Below, in pieces: positions 43,959 through 52,273 of a DNA stretch of 64,000 nt. Positions within the stretch are counted from its first letter, which is position 1; every line of letters begins with the position of its first letter. The DNA comes from SKIA01 sp047602905 (lineage in GTDB: Archaea > Nanobdellota > Nanobdellia > Woesearchaeales > SKIA01), in assembly GCA_047602905.1 (NCBI GenBank), contig JBLKOP010000005.1:11738-75737 (forward strand), written 5' to 3'. The notes under the pieces were generated by a model. That model made no database searches and was not told the origin of the DNA. It saw only the letters and a list, made by a program, of their open reading frames with translations. Made by a program: the position numbers and the translations under genes.

Positions 43959-43978
43959 GGTTTTTGGTCTTTTTTTTG
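43959..43978 (+). terminator. Oligo-T terminator after copA
   Basis: Two T runs (TTTTT and TTTTTTT) directly follow the stop codon. Confidence 0.45.
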
Positions 43979-44000
43979 ATTACTTGTTAATGGGAACATT

Positions 44001-44008
44001 TTTATATC
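44001..44008 (+). promoter_or_regulatory. TATA box of the 44028 gene
   Basis: TTTATATC begins 27 nt before ATG 44028, whose context is CTTGTATG. Confidence 0.6.
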
Positions 44009-44027
44009 TTCTTACTTTATTTCTTGT

Positions 44028-44345
44028 ATGGATGTAACTGCTTCTAATGGTTTATACGCACATAAACATAATTTAGAAACACATGTATCTATTCTTAATA
44101 GGAAATCTGCTGATTCTCAAGTTAATATTCCTGCGTTTTCTTTAGGAATTCCTTTTTATGAGTTCGCAATTGATGCGTTAACTAGTGCATTGGTACATAC
44201 GTCTTCTGAAGAAGTAATTGCTGAGTACATTAGTCAATTAAACGATTGTGTTGCTGCTCAAAAAGGTCTTTCTGAACTTGATGAAAGGTATTTATTATCT
44301 TGTCGAGAAACGATTATTTCTGATCTTCACAAAAAAATTAATTAG
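44028..44345 (+). CDS. Small uncharacterised protein
   Basis: A 105-residue soluble protein of unknown family, helical by eye, with two cysteines (NDCVAA and LLSCRET). The strong TATA box and TGTATG start support it as a real single-gene unit. No relation to copA or the downstream regulator is apparent. Confidence 0.6.
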   Translation: MDVTASNGLYAHKHNLETHVSILNRKSADSQVNIPAFSLGIPFYEFAIDALTSALVHTSSEEVIAEYISQLNDCVAAQKGLSELDERYLLSCRETIISDLHKKIN

Positions 44346-44408
44346 TGCATATTCTTCTTCTTGAATAAGTAACTCTACGTATCTATCATGCTAATTTATC
44401 ATGTATTT

Positions 44409-44894
44409 CTATCTAAGTATCTTTGCTACTGTTTCTGATAGTTGTATCTTGTTTGTTTTTCCGTGTTTGGTTATTGTTATTAGTTTTTGTTCTTTTAGTT
44501 TGTTTAGTGTTCGATGCACTTTTACTCTGCTCAGTCCTTCTATTCTTGATAGTTCTGCTTGGAGTGCTTTATTGTTGTTTTCTATGAGGTAGTTGATGAT
44601 TGTTTGTTCTTCCTCGCTTAGGAATTGTTTGAGTAGTTCTATGACTTCTTGGGTTTTTGCTTGTGTGTCTGCTAGTTTTATGTTTGTGTATGTTGCTAGT
44701 GCGTATCCTGCTACTGCTGATAATATCATGGTTGCTATGGTGAAGGGAAGCCTGTTTTGTATGAGCCAGTAGTACACAGGATTTGCTGGTGTGTGTGCTT
44801 GGTGCAGATACACTAAAAACCATACGAGGCCAAGCAGTGTTATGGTTAGTGCTGCGAATCCTATGGTTATTGATGTGAAGGTTTTTTGTTTCAT
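44409..44894 (-). CDS. Membrane-anchored winged-helix transcriptional regulator
   Basis: A 161-residue protein with two N-terminal membrane helices (about 7-29 and 50-70), a coiled linker (75-95), and a C-terminal winged helix: EEEQTIINYLIENNNKALQAEL, recognition helix GLSRVKVHRTLNKLKEQKLI, wing 'TITKHGKTNKIQL'. This matches archaeal MarR-like membrane regulators that may sense envelope signals. A 19-bp inverted repeat between its TATA and ATG suggests autoregulation. It is divergent from a membrane DsbA-like gene that may be its target. Confidence 0.82.
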   Translation of the reverse strand: MKQKTFTSITIGFAALTITLLGLVWFLVYLHQAHTPANPVYYWLIQNRLPFTIATMILSAVAGYALATYTNIKLADTQAKTQEVIELLKQFLSEEEQTIINYLIENNNKALQAELSRIEGLSRVKVHRTLNKLKEQKLITITKHGKTNKIQLSETVAKILR

Positions 44895-44899
44895 TTCTT

Positions 44900-44918
44900 G
44901 TACGGAACGTTTCCGTAC
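44900..44918. promoter_or_regulatory. 19-bp inverted repeat operator
   Basis: GTACGGAA-CGT-TTCCGTAC has perfect 8-bp arms. It sits between the minus-strand TATA (TTTAAA, about 44921-44928) and the regulator ATG at 44894, covering the expected transcription start, so binding should repress the regulator gene. Confidence 0.6.
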
Positions 44919-44988
44919 CTTTTAAATATTGTTTCATCTTATGTAACAGTAGTTGTCGGGGTGAGAGTTCCTCGATATAGTATTAATT

Positions 44989-45735
44989 ATGGCAAAGAAA
45001 ACAAAAACTACGTCTGTGCGCAAGAGCGCTTCGACGCAGAAAAAAGATGTTCCGGCGAAGAGCAACCCTTGGGTTGTTGCTGTTATCGTGCTTGGTGTCC
45101 TGCTGTTTATCAGTTTGGTTGCTAACGCGGTTCTTGCAACACTTCTTGTGGTTAGTGCTCCAACGACAGCAACTGCTCCTACGCAGGTTGCTCCTCAGCA
45201 ACAACAAGCTCCTTCTGGTGGCCCTGTTGAGGTTGATTTAGAGAGTGCTCACCTTCTAGGAGATCCTAGTGCTTCTGTGGTTATGGTTGAGTACAGTAGC
45301 TTTACGTGTCCGTTCTGTGGTCGTTTCCACGCGGAGACGTTTGGGCAGATAAAGAGTAACTTCGTTGATACGGGTGATGTTTTGTATGCGTACAAGCACT
45401 TCATCCGTAGCCCTGATGATGCTCGTATTGCTAATGTTGCTGAGTGCGCTGCTGAGCAAGGTGATTTCTTTGCGTTTATCGACCAGGTGTATAGCAACCA
45501 GCATGACTTAAGTGATGCTGCTTTGCGTCGATACGCAGAAAATCTTGGTCTTGATGTCTCTGAGCTGGATAGTTGTGTATCTTCTGGTCGTAATCAGCAA
45601 GTTGCTAACGATCATGTTGCTGAGGCTCGAGCGAATGGTATTTCAGGTACTCCTAGCTTTCTTATTAATGGGGAGCGTTTAGTGGGTGCTCAGCCGTATC
45701 CTGTTTTTGAGCAGGCTCTTCGTTCAGCGCAATAA
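44989..45735 (+). CDS. Membrane-anchored DsbA-family thiol-disulfide oxidoreductase
   Basis: A 248-residue protein: lysine-rich cytosolic tail (1-27), one membrane helix (about 28-55), a Pro/Gln/Thr linker, then a DsbA/thioredoxin-like domain. The active site is CPFC (Cys107, Cys110) in SSFTCPFCGRF, and the cis-proline loop is SGTPSFLING. Two further cysteines (AECAAE, LDSCVS) may form a structural disulfide. It faces outside, where it would form or isomerise disulfides in exported proteins. Divergent from the winged-helix regulator; no TATA at the usual distance, so a leader of 20 nt or more is likely. Confidence 0.9.
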   Translation: MAKKTKTTSVRKSASTQKKDVPAKSNPWVVAVIVLGVLLFISLVANAVLATLLVVSAPTTATAPTQVAPQQQQAPSGGPVEVDLESAHLLGDPSASVVMVEYSSFTCPFCGRFHAETFGQIKSNFVDTGDVLYAYKHFIRSPDDARIANVAECAAEQGDFFAFIDQVYSNQHDLSDAALRRYAENLGLDVSELDSCVSSGRNQQVANDHVAEARANGISGTPSFLINGERLVGAQPYPVFEQALRSAQ

Positions 45736-45770
45736 ATTTTTTTTCTAAATATTTTTTTTCTTTTTTTTTC
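45736..45770 (+). terminator. Triple oligo-T terminator
   Basis: Three T runs of eight or nine follow the DsbA-like gene within 35 bp, a strong archaeal termination signal. The rest of the 200-bp gap to 45937 is the nrd regulatory region. Confidence 0.65.
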
Positions 45771-45834
45771 CACACTAGTTCTTGTTTTGCGTTTTTAAAT
45801 GCGTCAATTTTTGTTTTTAAACAAACACAAAACA

Positions 45835-45850
45835 ACACTATATATAGTGT
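45835..45850. promoter_or_regulatory. NrdR-like box 1 upstream of nrdA
   Basis: ACACTATATATAGTGT is a perfect 16-bp palindrome that matches the bacterial NrdR-box consensus (acaCwAtATaTwGtgt) at every position. It is 102-87 bp upstream of the ribonucleotide reductase start. Confidence 0.7.
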
Positions 45851-45866
45851 CTTAGTACATAACAAC

Positions 45867-45882
45867 GTACTGTATGTTGTGT
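45867..45882. promoter_or_regulatory. NrdR-like box 2 upstream of nrdA
   Basis: GTACTGTATGTTGTGT keeps the core C, AT, T and G and the 3' GTGT of the consensus. Its centre lies 32 bp from that of box 1, about three helical turns, which is the paired-box spacing usual for NrdR. Confidence 0.55.
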
Positions 45883-45906
45883 TTATTATGTTTGAGAATA
45901 TAAACA

Positions 45907-45914
45907 CTTATAAC
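45907..45914 (+). promoter_or_regulatory. TATA box of the nrd operon
   Basis: CTTATAAC begins 30 nt before ATG 45937 (context CTGTATG). The NrdR-like boxes lie 25-72 bp upstream of it. Confidence 0.5.
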
Positions 45915-45936
45915 ACAAACCAACAACACTACCTGT

Positions 45937-48762
45937 ATGGATGATTTACTCGTAACAAAAAGAAATGGAAAAATAGTTCCGTACGATAAGCAACGAATTC
46001 ACAACGCACTACAACACGCGTTTCGCGCAAAACAAGAAACGATACGCAAAGAAGAACTAGAAGAACTCACCCAAGCAATACACGAAGAAATACACGCTCG
46101 CTTCAAAGAATTCTACCCAAACGTAGAAAACATCCAAGACATCGTAGAAAAACACCTCATGAGAAACGAACACTACGAAGTAGCCAAACAATACATCCTC
46201 TACCGAGAACAACGAACCAAAGAACGATCAGCCAAGCAAGACGAAGCAATAAAAAAAAGCTACTTAGGAAAACTCACCGTAACCAAAAGAAACGGAGAAA
46301 AAACCCTCATTAACATGAAAAAACTCCAAGACACGCTACGACGAGCAACCAAAGGATACACCGTACCCGAAGAAGACATCATCGCCATCTGCGAGCAAAC
46401 AGTAAAGAACCTATACGAAGGAGTACCCACAACAGAAATAGAAGAAGCACTCATCCTCACAACCACCTCGCGCATAGAACAAGATTCTTGCTACAACGTA
46501 ATAGCACAACGACTCCTAAGCCAAAAAATCTACAAAGAACTCATGCAAGAAAGCGTTACTGATGAAGCGTTTGAAAAAAAATACCAAGAAACCTTTGTGC
46601 GCGTACAAGAAGAAGCGCACAAGAAAGGAATACTTGATGAGCGCATGAAAGAATACGACGTAGAAGAACTCGCAAAGTACTTACGCGTAGAACGAGACGA
46701 CTTGCTAGAATACATGGCACTACGAACACTACACGAGCGCTACTTCATACACACACTAGAAGGAGACTCTATAGAGCTGCCACAAATCTTTTGGATGCGC
46801 GTAGCGATGGGACTAGCCTTAGCAGAAGAAACCCCAGAAGAACGCCACGAGCAAGCAAAGAAGTTCTACGACATCCTCAGCGTCATGAGATACACACCAA
46901 GCACCCCAACGCTCTTTCACGCAGGACTAAAGAAAGCGCAGCTAAGCAGCTGCTACCTAACAACAACTCAAGACGACCTAAACGATATCTTCAAACAATA
47001 CAGCGACCACGCACAACTCAGCAAGTGGAGCGGAGGAATAGGCCATGACTGGACGAATATTCGCGCAACAGGAGCAATGATAAAAAGTACTCGCGTAGAA
47101 AGCCAAGGAGTAATTCCGTTTCTAAAAATCGCAAACGACGTAACAGCAGCGATTAATCGCAGCGGAAAACGACGAGGAGCGACTTGCGCGTACCTAGAAA
47201 CCTGGCACTTAGACATAGAAGACTTCGTTGATCTGCGAAGAAACACCGGGGATGAGCGCAGACGAACTCACGACATGAATACCGCAAACTGGATTCCTGA
47301 CTTGTTTATGAAACGAGTAGATAACGATGAGAACTGGACGTTATTTAGTCCTGAAGAAGTACCCGAACTACACAGCCTTTACGGGCGAGCGTTTGAGAAG
47401 AAGTACGAGGAGTACGAGAAGAAAGCACAAGAAGGAAAGCTTGCTAAGCACAAAGTAGTACAAGCAAAAGATTTGTACAGACGAATGCTCTCGCGACTCT
47501 TTGAAACAGGCCATCCGTGGTTTACGTTTAAAGACCCCTGCAACATCAGAAGCCCCCAAGACCACGCAGGAGTTATTCACTCAAGTAATTTATGCACAGA
47601 AATTACTCTGAACACAAGCAAAGAAGAAACTGCTGTTTGTAACTTAGGAAGCATTAATCTGAGCCGACACGTACTTGATGGAAGTATTAACTACGAGTTA
47701 CTTCAGCACACAATTCACGTGGCTGTACGCATGCTTGACAACGTCATTGACCTCTGCTACTACCCAACTACAGAAGCAAAAACTAGTAATTTACGCCACC
47801 GACCAATAGGTTTGGGAATTATGGGTTTTCAAGACTTGCTCTTTAAGCTAAAAGTACCTTTTGACAGCCAAGAAGCGCTCACTTTATCAAGCAAAACCCA
47901 GGAGTTCATCGCGTACCACGCAATTCTTGGCAGCAGTAAGTTAGCACGAGAAAAAGAGACGTACTCTTCGTACGAAGGAAGTAAGTGGAGTCGAGGAATC
48001 CTTCCTCAAGACACCGTAGCGCTCTTAGAGCAAGAACGAGGACTGCCTATAGAAGTGCACCCTAACGAAACCCTTGATTGGAGTGTTGTGCGCAAGCACG
48101 TAGAAGAGTACGGAATGAGAAACAGTAATACCATGGCAATAGCTCCCACAGCAAGTATTAGCACGATTAACGCTTGTCTTCCTAGTATGGAGCCTATTTA
48201 CAAGAACATTTATGTGAAGAGTAACATGACAGGGGAGTTTACGATTATTAATCGTTTCTTAGTTGCTGATCTAAAGAAGCATCATATGTGGAACCAAGAA
48301 GTTCTTGACCAACTAAAATTCTATGATGGTAACGTCTCTATGATAGCAGGTGTTCCTGAAGAACTAAAAGTGTTGTATAAAGAAGCGTTTCAGATAGATC
48401 CTCGCTGGGCACTAAAGATGAGTGCGTACCGACAAGTATGGATGGACCAAGCAGTTAGTCATAACGTGTTTATGAGCGGGAGTAGTGGTAAGTTACTCTC
48501 AGACATTTACATGACTGCGTGGAAGTTAGGACTAAAAACCACGTACTACTTGCGCAGCTTAGCAAAGAGCCAGATAGAAAAAAGCACTCTTGACGCAAGT
48601 AAGTATGGCTTTACGCAAAAACGCGAGTTTGAGGTAGCTAAAGAAGACCTTCCTAAAGAATCAGCTTCTCAAGCGCACTCAGAAGTAACCGCCACCACGA
48701 GTACTGGACAAGCAGTGAAGCTGTGTAAGATTGAAGACCCTGATTGCGAGGCGTGCCAATGA
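45937..48762 (+). CDS. nrdA: Class I ribonucleoside-diphosphate reductase, alpha subunit
   Basis: A 941-residue R1 subunit that reduces NDPs to dNDPs. It has two N-terminal ATP-cone domains (about 3-95, LLVTKRNGKIVPYD; and 108-205, LTVTKRNGEKTLIN), giving allosteric dATP control. Catalytic residues appear in LSSCYLTT (first redox Cys), SNLCTEI (thiyl-radical Cys and Glu) and AVCNLGSINLS (second redox Cys); the C-terminal shuttle is CEACQ. No intein is present. The first half is strongly A/C-rich in the coding strand, the last third T/G-rich. It overlaps nrdB by ATGA. Two NrdR-like boxes precede it. Confidence 0.96.
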   Translation: MDDLLVTKRNGKIVPYDKQRIHNALQHAFRAKQETIRKEELEELTQAIHEEIHARFKEFYPNVENIQDIVEKHLMRNEHYEVAKQYILYREQRTKERSAKQDEAIKKSYLGKLTVTKRNGEKTLINMKKLQDTLRRATKGYTVPEEDIIAICEQTVKNLYEGVPTTEIEEALILTTTSRIEQDSCYNVIAQRLLSQKIYKELMQESVTDEAFEKKYQETFVRVQEEAHKKGILDERMKEYDVEELAKYLRVERDDLLEYMALRTLHERYFIHTLEGDSIELPQIFWMRVAMGLALAEETPEERHEQAKKFYDILSVMRYTPSTPTLFHAGLKKAQLSSCYLTTTQDDLNDIFKQYSDHAQLSKWSGGIGHDWTNIRATGAMIKSTRVESQGVIPFLKIANDVTAAINRSGKRRGATCAYLETWHLDIEDFVDLRRNTGDERRRTHDMNTANWIPDLFMKRVDNDENWTLFSPEEVPELHSLYGRAFEKKYEEYEKKAQEGKLAKHKVVQAKDLYRRMLSRLFETGHPWFTFKDPCNIRSPQDHAGVIHSSNLCTEITLNTSKEETAVCNLGSINLSRHVLDGSINYELLQHTIHVAVRMLDNVIDLCYYPTTEAKTSNLRHRPIGLGIMGFQDLLFKLKVPFDSQEALTLSSKTQEFIAYHAILGSSKLAREKETYSSYEGSKWSRGILPQDTVALLEQERGLPIEVHPNETLDWSVVRKHVEEYGMRNSNTMAIAPTASISTINACLPSMEPIYKNIYVKSNMTGEFTIINRFLVADLKKHHMWNQEVLDQLKFYDGNVSMIAGVPEELKVLYKEAFQIDPRWALKMSAYRQVWMDQAVSHNVFMSGSSGKLLSDIYMTAWKLGLKTTYYLRSLAKSQIEKSTLDASKYGFTQKREFEVAKEDLPKESASQAHSEVTATTSTGQAVKLCKIEDPDCEACQ

Positions 48763-49754
48763 CTATAATTAATAACAGCAAGACTGACCCGAACAAAATT
48801 CTTCCTATGAAGTACAAATGGGCTCGTGAACACTACAAAACAGGCATAGCAAATAATTGGTCTCCTGAAGAAATAACTATGCAAAACGATATTGAGCAGT
48901 GGAAGAGCGATAAGGTTCTTAGTGAGAAAGAGCGGCGCTTAATACTGTGGAACCTTGGTTTCTTTAGTACTGCTGAGAGCCTTACAGCAAACAACTTGGT
49001 GTTAGCTGTGTATAACCACGTCACTAACCCAGAGGCTAGACAGTACTTACTGCGACAAGCGTTTGAAGAGGCTATTCATACGGACACGTTTATTTATTGC
49101 TGTGATAGTCTTGGTCTTGATCCTGATGAGATATTTACTATGTACGAGACGATTCCTTCTATTAAGGAAAAAGATGATTTCGTAGTAAACCTTACTCAAA
49201 GCGTGTTTGATCCTACCTTTAAGACGGAGACTACTGAGGATATTCAGAAGTTCTTACACGACCTCGTAGGGTTTTATGTGATTATGGAAGGAATTTTCTT
49301 CTATGCTGGCTTTGCGATGATGCTTGCTTTGCGCCGTCAAGGAAAAATGGTTGGTATTGGCGAGCAGTTCGAGTACATCATGCGTGACGAGTCTGTTCAT
49401 CTTGCTTTTGGTTGTGACTTAATTAATACGATTAAAGAGGAGTTTCCTGATACGTGGACGCAAGAGTTTCAGGACGAGCTTGTTGAGTTGATTAAGCAGA
49501 GTGTTGAGTTAGAAAAAATTTATGCTAATGACGCGTGTCCTGAAGGGTTGCTTGGTATTAATGCTGAGCAGTTTAGTGAGTACGTAGAGTACATCGCTGA
49601 TAGGCGTCTGCAACGTATTGGTCTTAAGAAGCAGTACGGAACAAAAAGTCCGTTTCCTTGGATGAGTCAGAGTACTGATTTGAATAAGGAGAAGAACTTC
49701 TTTGAGACTCGCGTGACTGAGTACCAGACAGCAAGTAATTTGGACTGGGATTAG
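48759..49754 (+). CDS. nrdB: Class Ic-type ribonucleotide reductase, beta subunit (R2)
   Basis: A 331-residue ferritin-like R2. Metal ligands are Glu73 (STAESL), Glu104 and His107 (FEEAIHTD), Glu177 (IMEGIFF), Glu211 and His214 (RDESVHL). The position of the radical tyrosine (four after the first His) is Phe111, and the first ligand is Glu, not Asp. Both are hallmarks of class Ic enzymes such as that of Chlamydia trachomatis, which use a Mn(IV)/Fe(III) cofactor instead of a tyrosyl radical. The ATG is chosen for the 4-bp overlap with nrdA. Confidence 0.93.
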   Translation: MTIINNSKTDPNKILPMKYKWAREHYKTGIANNWSPEEITMQNDIEQWKSDKVLSEKERRLILWNLGFFSTAESLTANNLVLAVYNHVTNPEARQYLLRQAFEEAIHTDTFIYCCDSLGLDPDEIFTMYETIPSIKEKDDFVVNLTQSVFDPTFKTETTEDIQKFLHDLVGFYVIMEGIFFYAGFAMMLALRRQGKMVGIGEQFEYIMRDESVHLAFGCDLINTIKEEFPDTWTQEFQDELVELIKQSVELEKIYANDACPEGLLGINAEQFSEYVEYIADRRLQRIGLKKQYGTKSPFPWMSQSTDLNKEKNFFETRVTEYQTASNLDWD

Positions 49755-49770
49755 TTGTGATACAAAATAC

Positions 49771-49785
49771 TTTTTTTTTCTTTTC
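49771..49785 (+). terminator. Oligo-T terminator after nrdB
   Basis: A run of nine T followed by CTTTT, 17 bp past the stop codon. Confidence 0.5.
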
Positions 49786-49792
49786 AACAAGA

Positions 49793-49800
49793 TTTATATA
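49793..49800 (+). promoter_or_regulatory. TATA box of the 49822 gene
   Basis: TTTATATA begins 29 nt before ATG 49822 (CTGTATG context), ruling out the TTG at 49807. Confidence 0.6.
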
Positions 49801-49821
49801 GTTCTTTTGTTGAGTTACTGT

Positions 49822-50097
49822 ATGAAAATAGATTCTTCTTCCATTTCTTCTTACGTGAATACTTTATGGACTCAGGTAACAAGTTTTTCTGAGCCTGCTG
49901 TTCGCAAATATCCTTGTGAGTACGTTGCAAACGTTGCTCGTGCTTTGGTGGGTGAAACGCCCAAACGCTATGTTCATAACCGTCTAACGGACAGTTATAT
50001 TTATCCTTTTCGTCAACTTCTTCCTAAAGGTGAACGAGACCGTATTTCTGGTTCGTACATCCCTCCTGCTCCTCCTCGAGAAGAGTCTTGCAAGTAA
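49822..50097 (+). CDS. Small uncharacterised protein
   Basis: A 91-residue soluble protein of unknown family, with a basic C-terminal half (TPKRYVHNRLTDSYIYPF, LLPKGERDR) and a Pro-rich tail. It has a clear leaderless promoter, lies between the nrd operon and a convergent dCMP deaminase, and may be functionally unrelated to both. Confidence 0.6.
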   Translation: MKIDSSSISSYVNTLWTQVTSFSEPAVRKYPCEYVANVARALVGETPKRYVHNRLTDSYIYPFRQLLPKGERDRISGSYIPPAPPREESCK

Positions 50098-50100
50098 TGT

Positions 50101-50667
50101 TTATGGGTTCCAGTATGTTCCACGAAATAAATGTCTTGTTTTTCCTATTGTTCCTGTGTATACAATAACTTCTGTTTTTCCTTTAAGAGTGTTTTTTGCT
50201 TCTTGAAGACTGCTTATCCAGTGAGGAGGGGTTTTTTGTATGAGTTGTTTGTGAACGAGTAGTTGAGTAATTCCTGCTTGTTCTATTTCTTGTGCGCAGG
50301 GGTCGCAGGGAAACCATGGCATGACCATTAACGCACCAATTGTTGATGTAACGCCGTATGTTCTGTGAGCGTTTCGTATAGCAAGTATTTCTGCGTGATC
50401 AGTATTCTCGTTCTTCCAATTCCTGTCTTGGATGTGTTCGTTTACGTAATCAATATCTTCTTGACTTAACAACGATATATCTCTTGAGAGTTGGTTTACT
50501 CCTTGCCCTAGTATTCCATTTTTTTCTATAAATGCTCCTACGTGTGTGTTTGGGTCTGTGCTGTAAGTTGCTATGCGGTACGCTTCTCGCAATAATACCT
50601 TGCTTTTCTCGTCTTGTACGTGCGTGTAGCCCTCGAGTAGTTTGTCAATCACGTAGTAAGGATACAC
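50101..50667 (-). CDS. dCMP/cytidine deaminase-family protein
   Basis: A 188-residue zinc deaminase. Zinc ligands and catalytic Glu are in TDHAEILA (His, Glu) and WFPCDPCAQEI (two Cys). The N-terminal 'ATYSTDPNTHVGAFI' and 'GQGVNQL' match the deoxycytidylate deaminase branch, and no RNA-editing or riboflavin (RibD) features are seen. It would supply dUMP for thymidylate synthesis next to the ribonucleotide reductase. The start is GTG with an upstream sequence similar to the TGTATG context. Confidence 0.8.
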   Translation of the reverse strand: MYPYYVIDKLLEGYTHVQDEKSKVLLREAYRIATYSTDPNTHVGAFIEKNGILGQGVNQLSRDISLLSQEDIDYVNEHIQDRNWKNENTDHAEILAIRNAHRTYGVTSTIGALMVMPWFPCDPCAQEIEQAGITQLLVHKQLIQKTPPHWISSLQEAKNTLKGKTEVIVYTGTIGKTRHLFRGTYWNP

Positions 50668-50711
50668 ACAGCATTTTTGTATGTTGTGGTTATTCTGTAG
50701 TGGTTACGCAC

Positions 50712-50720
50712 GCATAAAAA
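50712..50720 (+). promoter_or_regulatory. TATA box of the lactate permease gene
   Basis: GCATAAAAA begins 31 nt before ATG 50743. Confidence 0.5.
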
Positions 50721-50742
50721 GTGTTGTTTTCTGTGTGTATCT

Positions 50743-52236
50743 ATGCTTCAACTCTTCCTTGCTCTCTTACCGTTTATTCTTATCACGTACTTGCTTGTTG
50801 TTCGTAAAGTTGCTGCTAGTACGGTTATGTTGTGGGCGTTCTTAATTACTCTTTCTAGTTTGTTGTTTGTGTGGCGCCAGCCTTTTGTGGACGTTCTCTC
50901 CTCGAGTCTGAAAGGGTTTTTTATTACTATTGATTTGTTGCTTATCATTGCTGGTGTGCTTCTTATCTTTACGTTACTTAGTCGTACTAAGCACTTGGTT
51001 GCTTTGGAGAAGTTTTTTGTTTCTCTTAGTGATAAAGCGCCTGTTCACGTCGTTCTTATCGGCTTCTTTTTTGTGATGTTTCTTGAGGGCATCGCTGGTT
51101 TTGGCACTCCTGCTCTTATCGCTGCTCCTCTCTTAGTGCTTGTTGGTTTGCGTCCTCTCTCTGCTGTCGTATTAACGCTTGTTGCTGATAGCATGGCTGT
51201 GGTGTTTGGGGCTTTTGGTACTCCTGTGGTTGTTGGTCTTGCTGGTCTGCAAGCAAACCTTCTTGAAGTTTCTTTTCTAAGCGCTTTACTTGCTGGTAGC
51301 GTGTTGTTGTTCTTGCCTACGCTTATGTTGTTTTTATACGGCTTGTTAGAGCATAAATCGTTTGCTCAGCTGCGCCCGTTTCTTCGCTTAACTGTTGTGA
51401 GTGGGTTACTTACTGCTGGTTTGTTTGTTTTAAGTGCTTATATTTTTGGTAGCGAGTTACCTACTGTTCTTGCTAGTCTTGGCGGGCTAGTTATTGTTCT
51501 TGTGCTGCTACGAACTCCTCTTCTTGGTGTAAGAACTAATAGAGGTGTTTCTTCTCGTCAAGCTCTTCCTGCTATTCTTGCGTACCTTTCTGCTGTGTTC
51601 TTGCTGGTTTTTTCTCGTGCTGACGTGTTTGGTTTTGGCTCTTTGTTACAGTCTCTTAGTGTTTCTGTTTCTCTTACTAACGGAGTTTCTCACTCGTTTT
51701 CAGCGTACACTCCTGGCGTGTTGTTACTTCTTGCTTTTGTTTTGTGTCTCTTATTTATTCGTCCTTCGCAAAAACAAATACGAGGAGCTGTTTTTGATGC
51801 GTACACAAAAGCTGCTCCTGTTCTGTTTACTTTAGCGGTTACGTTAATGTTTGCTCAGCTCATCATCTATAGTCCTAGTCCTTCTATTCCTAGTTTGCTT
51901 GCTGGCTTGTTTTCTGGAACCAACACGTATTACGTGTTTTTTGCTTCTCTTATCGGTGCTTTTGGGAGTTTCGTTGCTGGTAGCGCTACGGTTAGTAACT
52001 TAATGCTTGCGAGTGTTCAGTTAGATGCTGCTGTGGTAAATTCTGTTTCTGAGTCGTTAGTTCTTGCTTTACAAACCGTTGGTGCGGGTGCTGGTAACAT
52101 GGTTGCTATTCATAACGTGCTTGCTGTTTTGGCTGTTGTTCACGTGAAGGGAGGTGTTTCTTCTGTTATTCGCGTTACTGGCTTAGTTGCTATTGTTCTG
52201 TGCTTGTTTGTTAGCGTAGTTGCTTTTCTTCTTTAA
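50743..52236 (+). CDS. L-lactate permease (LctP/LldP family)
   Basis: A 497-residue transporter with about 12-13 membrane helices. Family landmarks are FFFVMFLEGIAGFGTPALIAAPLLV, 'VVFGAFGTPVVVGL' and the matching C-terminal repeat 'GAFGSFVAGSATVSNLM' plus TVGAGAGNMVAIHNV. These proteins co-transport lactate or glycolate with protons. Length is slightly below the bacterial norm (about 550). Together with the D-2-hydroxyacid dehydrogenase it suggests lactate exchange. The family is mainly bacterial, so transfer is possible. Confidence 0.92.
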   Translation: MLQLFLALLPFILITYLLVVRKVAASTVMLWAFLITLSSLLFVWRQPFVDVLSSSLKGFFITIDLLLIIAGVLLIFTLLSRTKHLVALEKFFVSLSDKAPVHVVLIGFFFVMFLEGIAGFGTPALIAAPLLVLVGLRPLSAVVLTLVADSMAVVFGAFGTPVVVGLAGLQANLLEVSFLSALLAGSVLLFLPTLMLFLYGLLEHKSFAQLRPFLRLTVVSGLLTAGLFVLSAYIFGSELPTVLASLGGLVIVLVLLRTPLLGVRTNRGVSSRQALPAILAYLSAVFLLVFSRADVFGFGSLLQSLSVSVSLTNGVSHSFSAYTPGVLLLLAFVLCLLFIRPSQKQIRGAVFDAYTKAAPVLFTLAVTLMFAQLIIYSPSPSIPSLLAGLFSGTNTYYVFFASLIGAFGSFVAGSATVSNLMLASVQLDAAVVNSVSESLVLALQTVGAGAGNMVAIHNVLAVLAVVHVKGGVSSVIRVTGLVAIVLCLFVSVVAFLL

Positions 52237-52273
52237 GTAATCTTTATTAAGAAGAGTGTTTTGTGTGTTGTAT

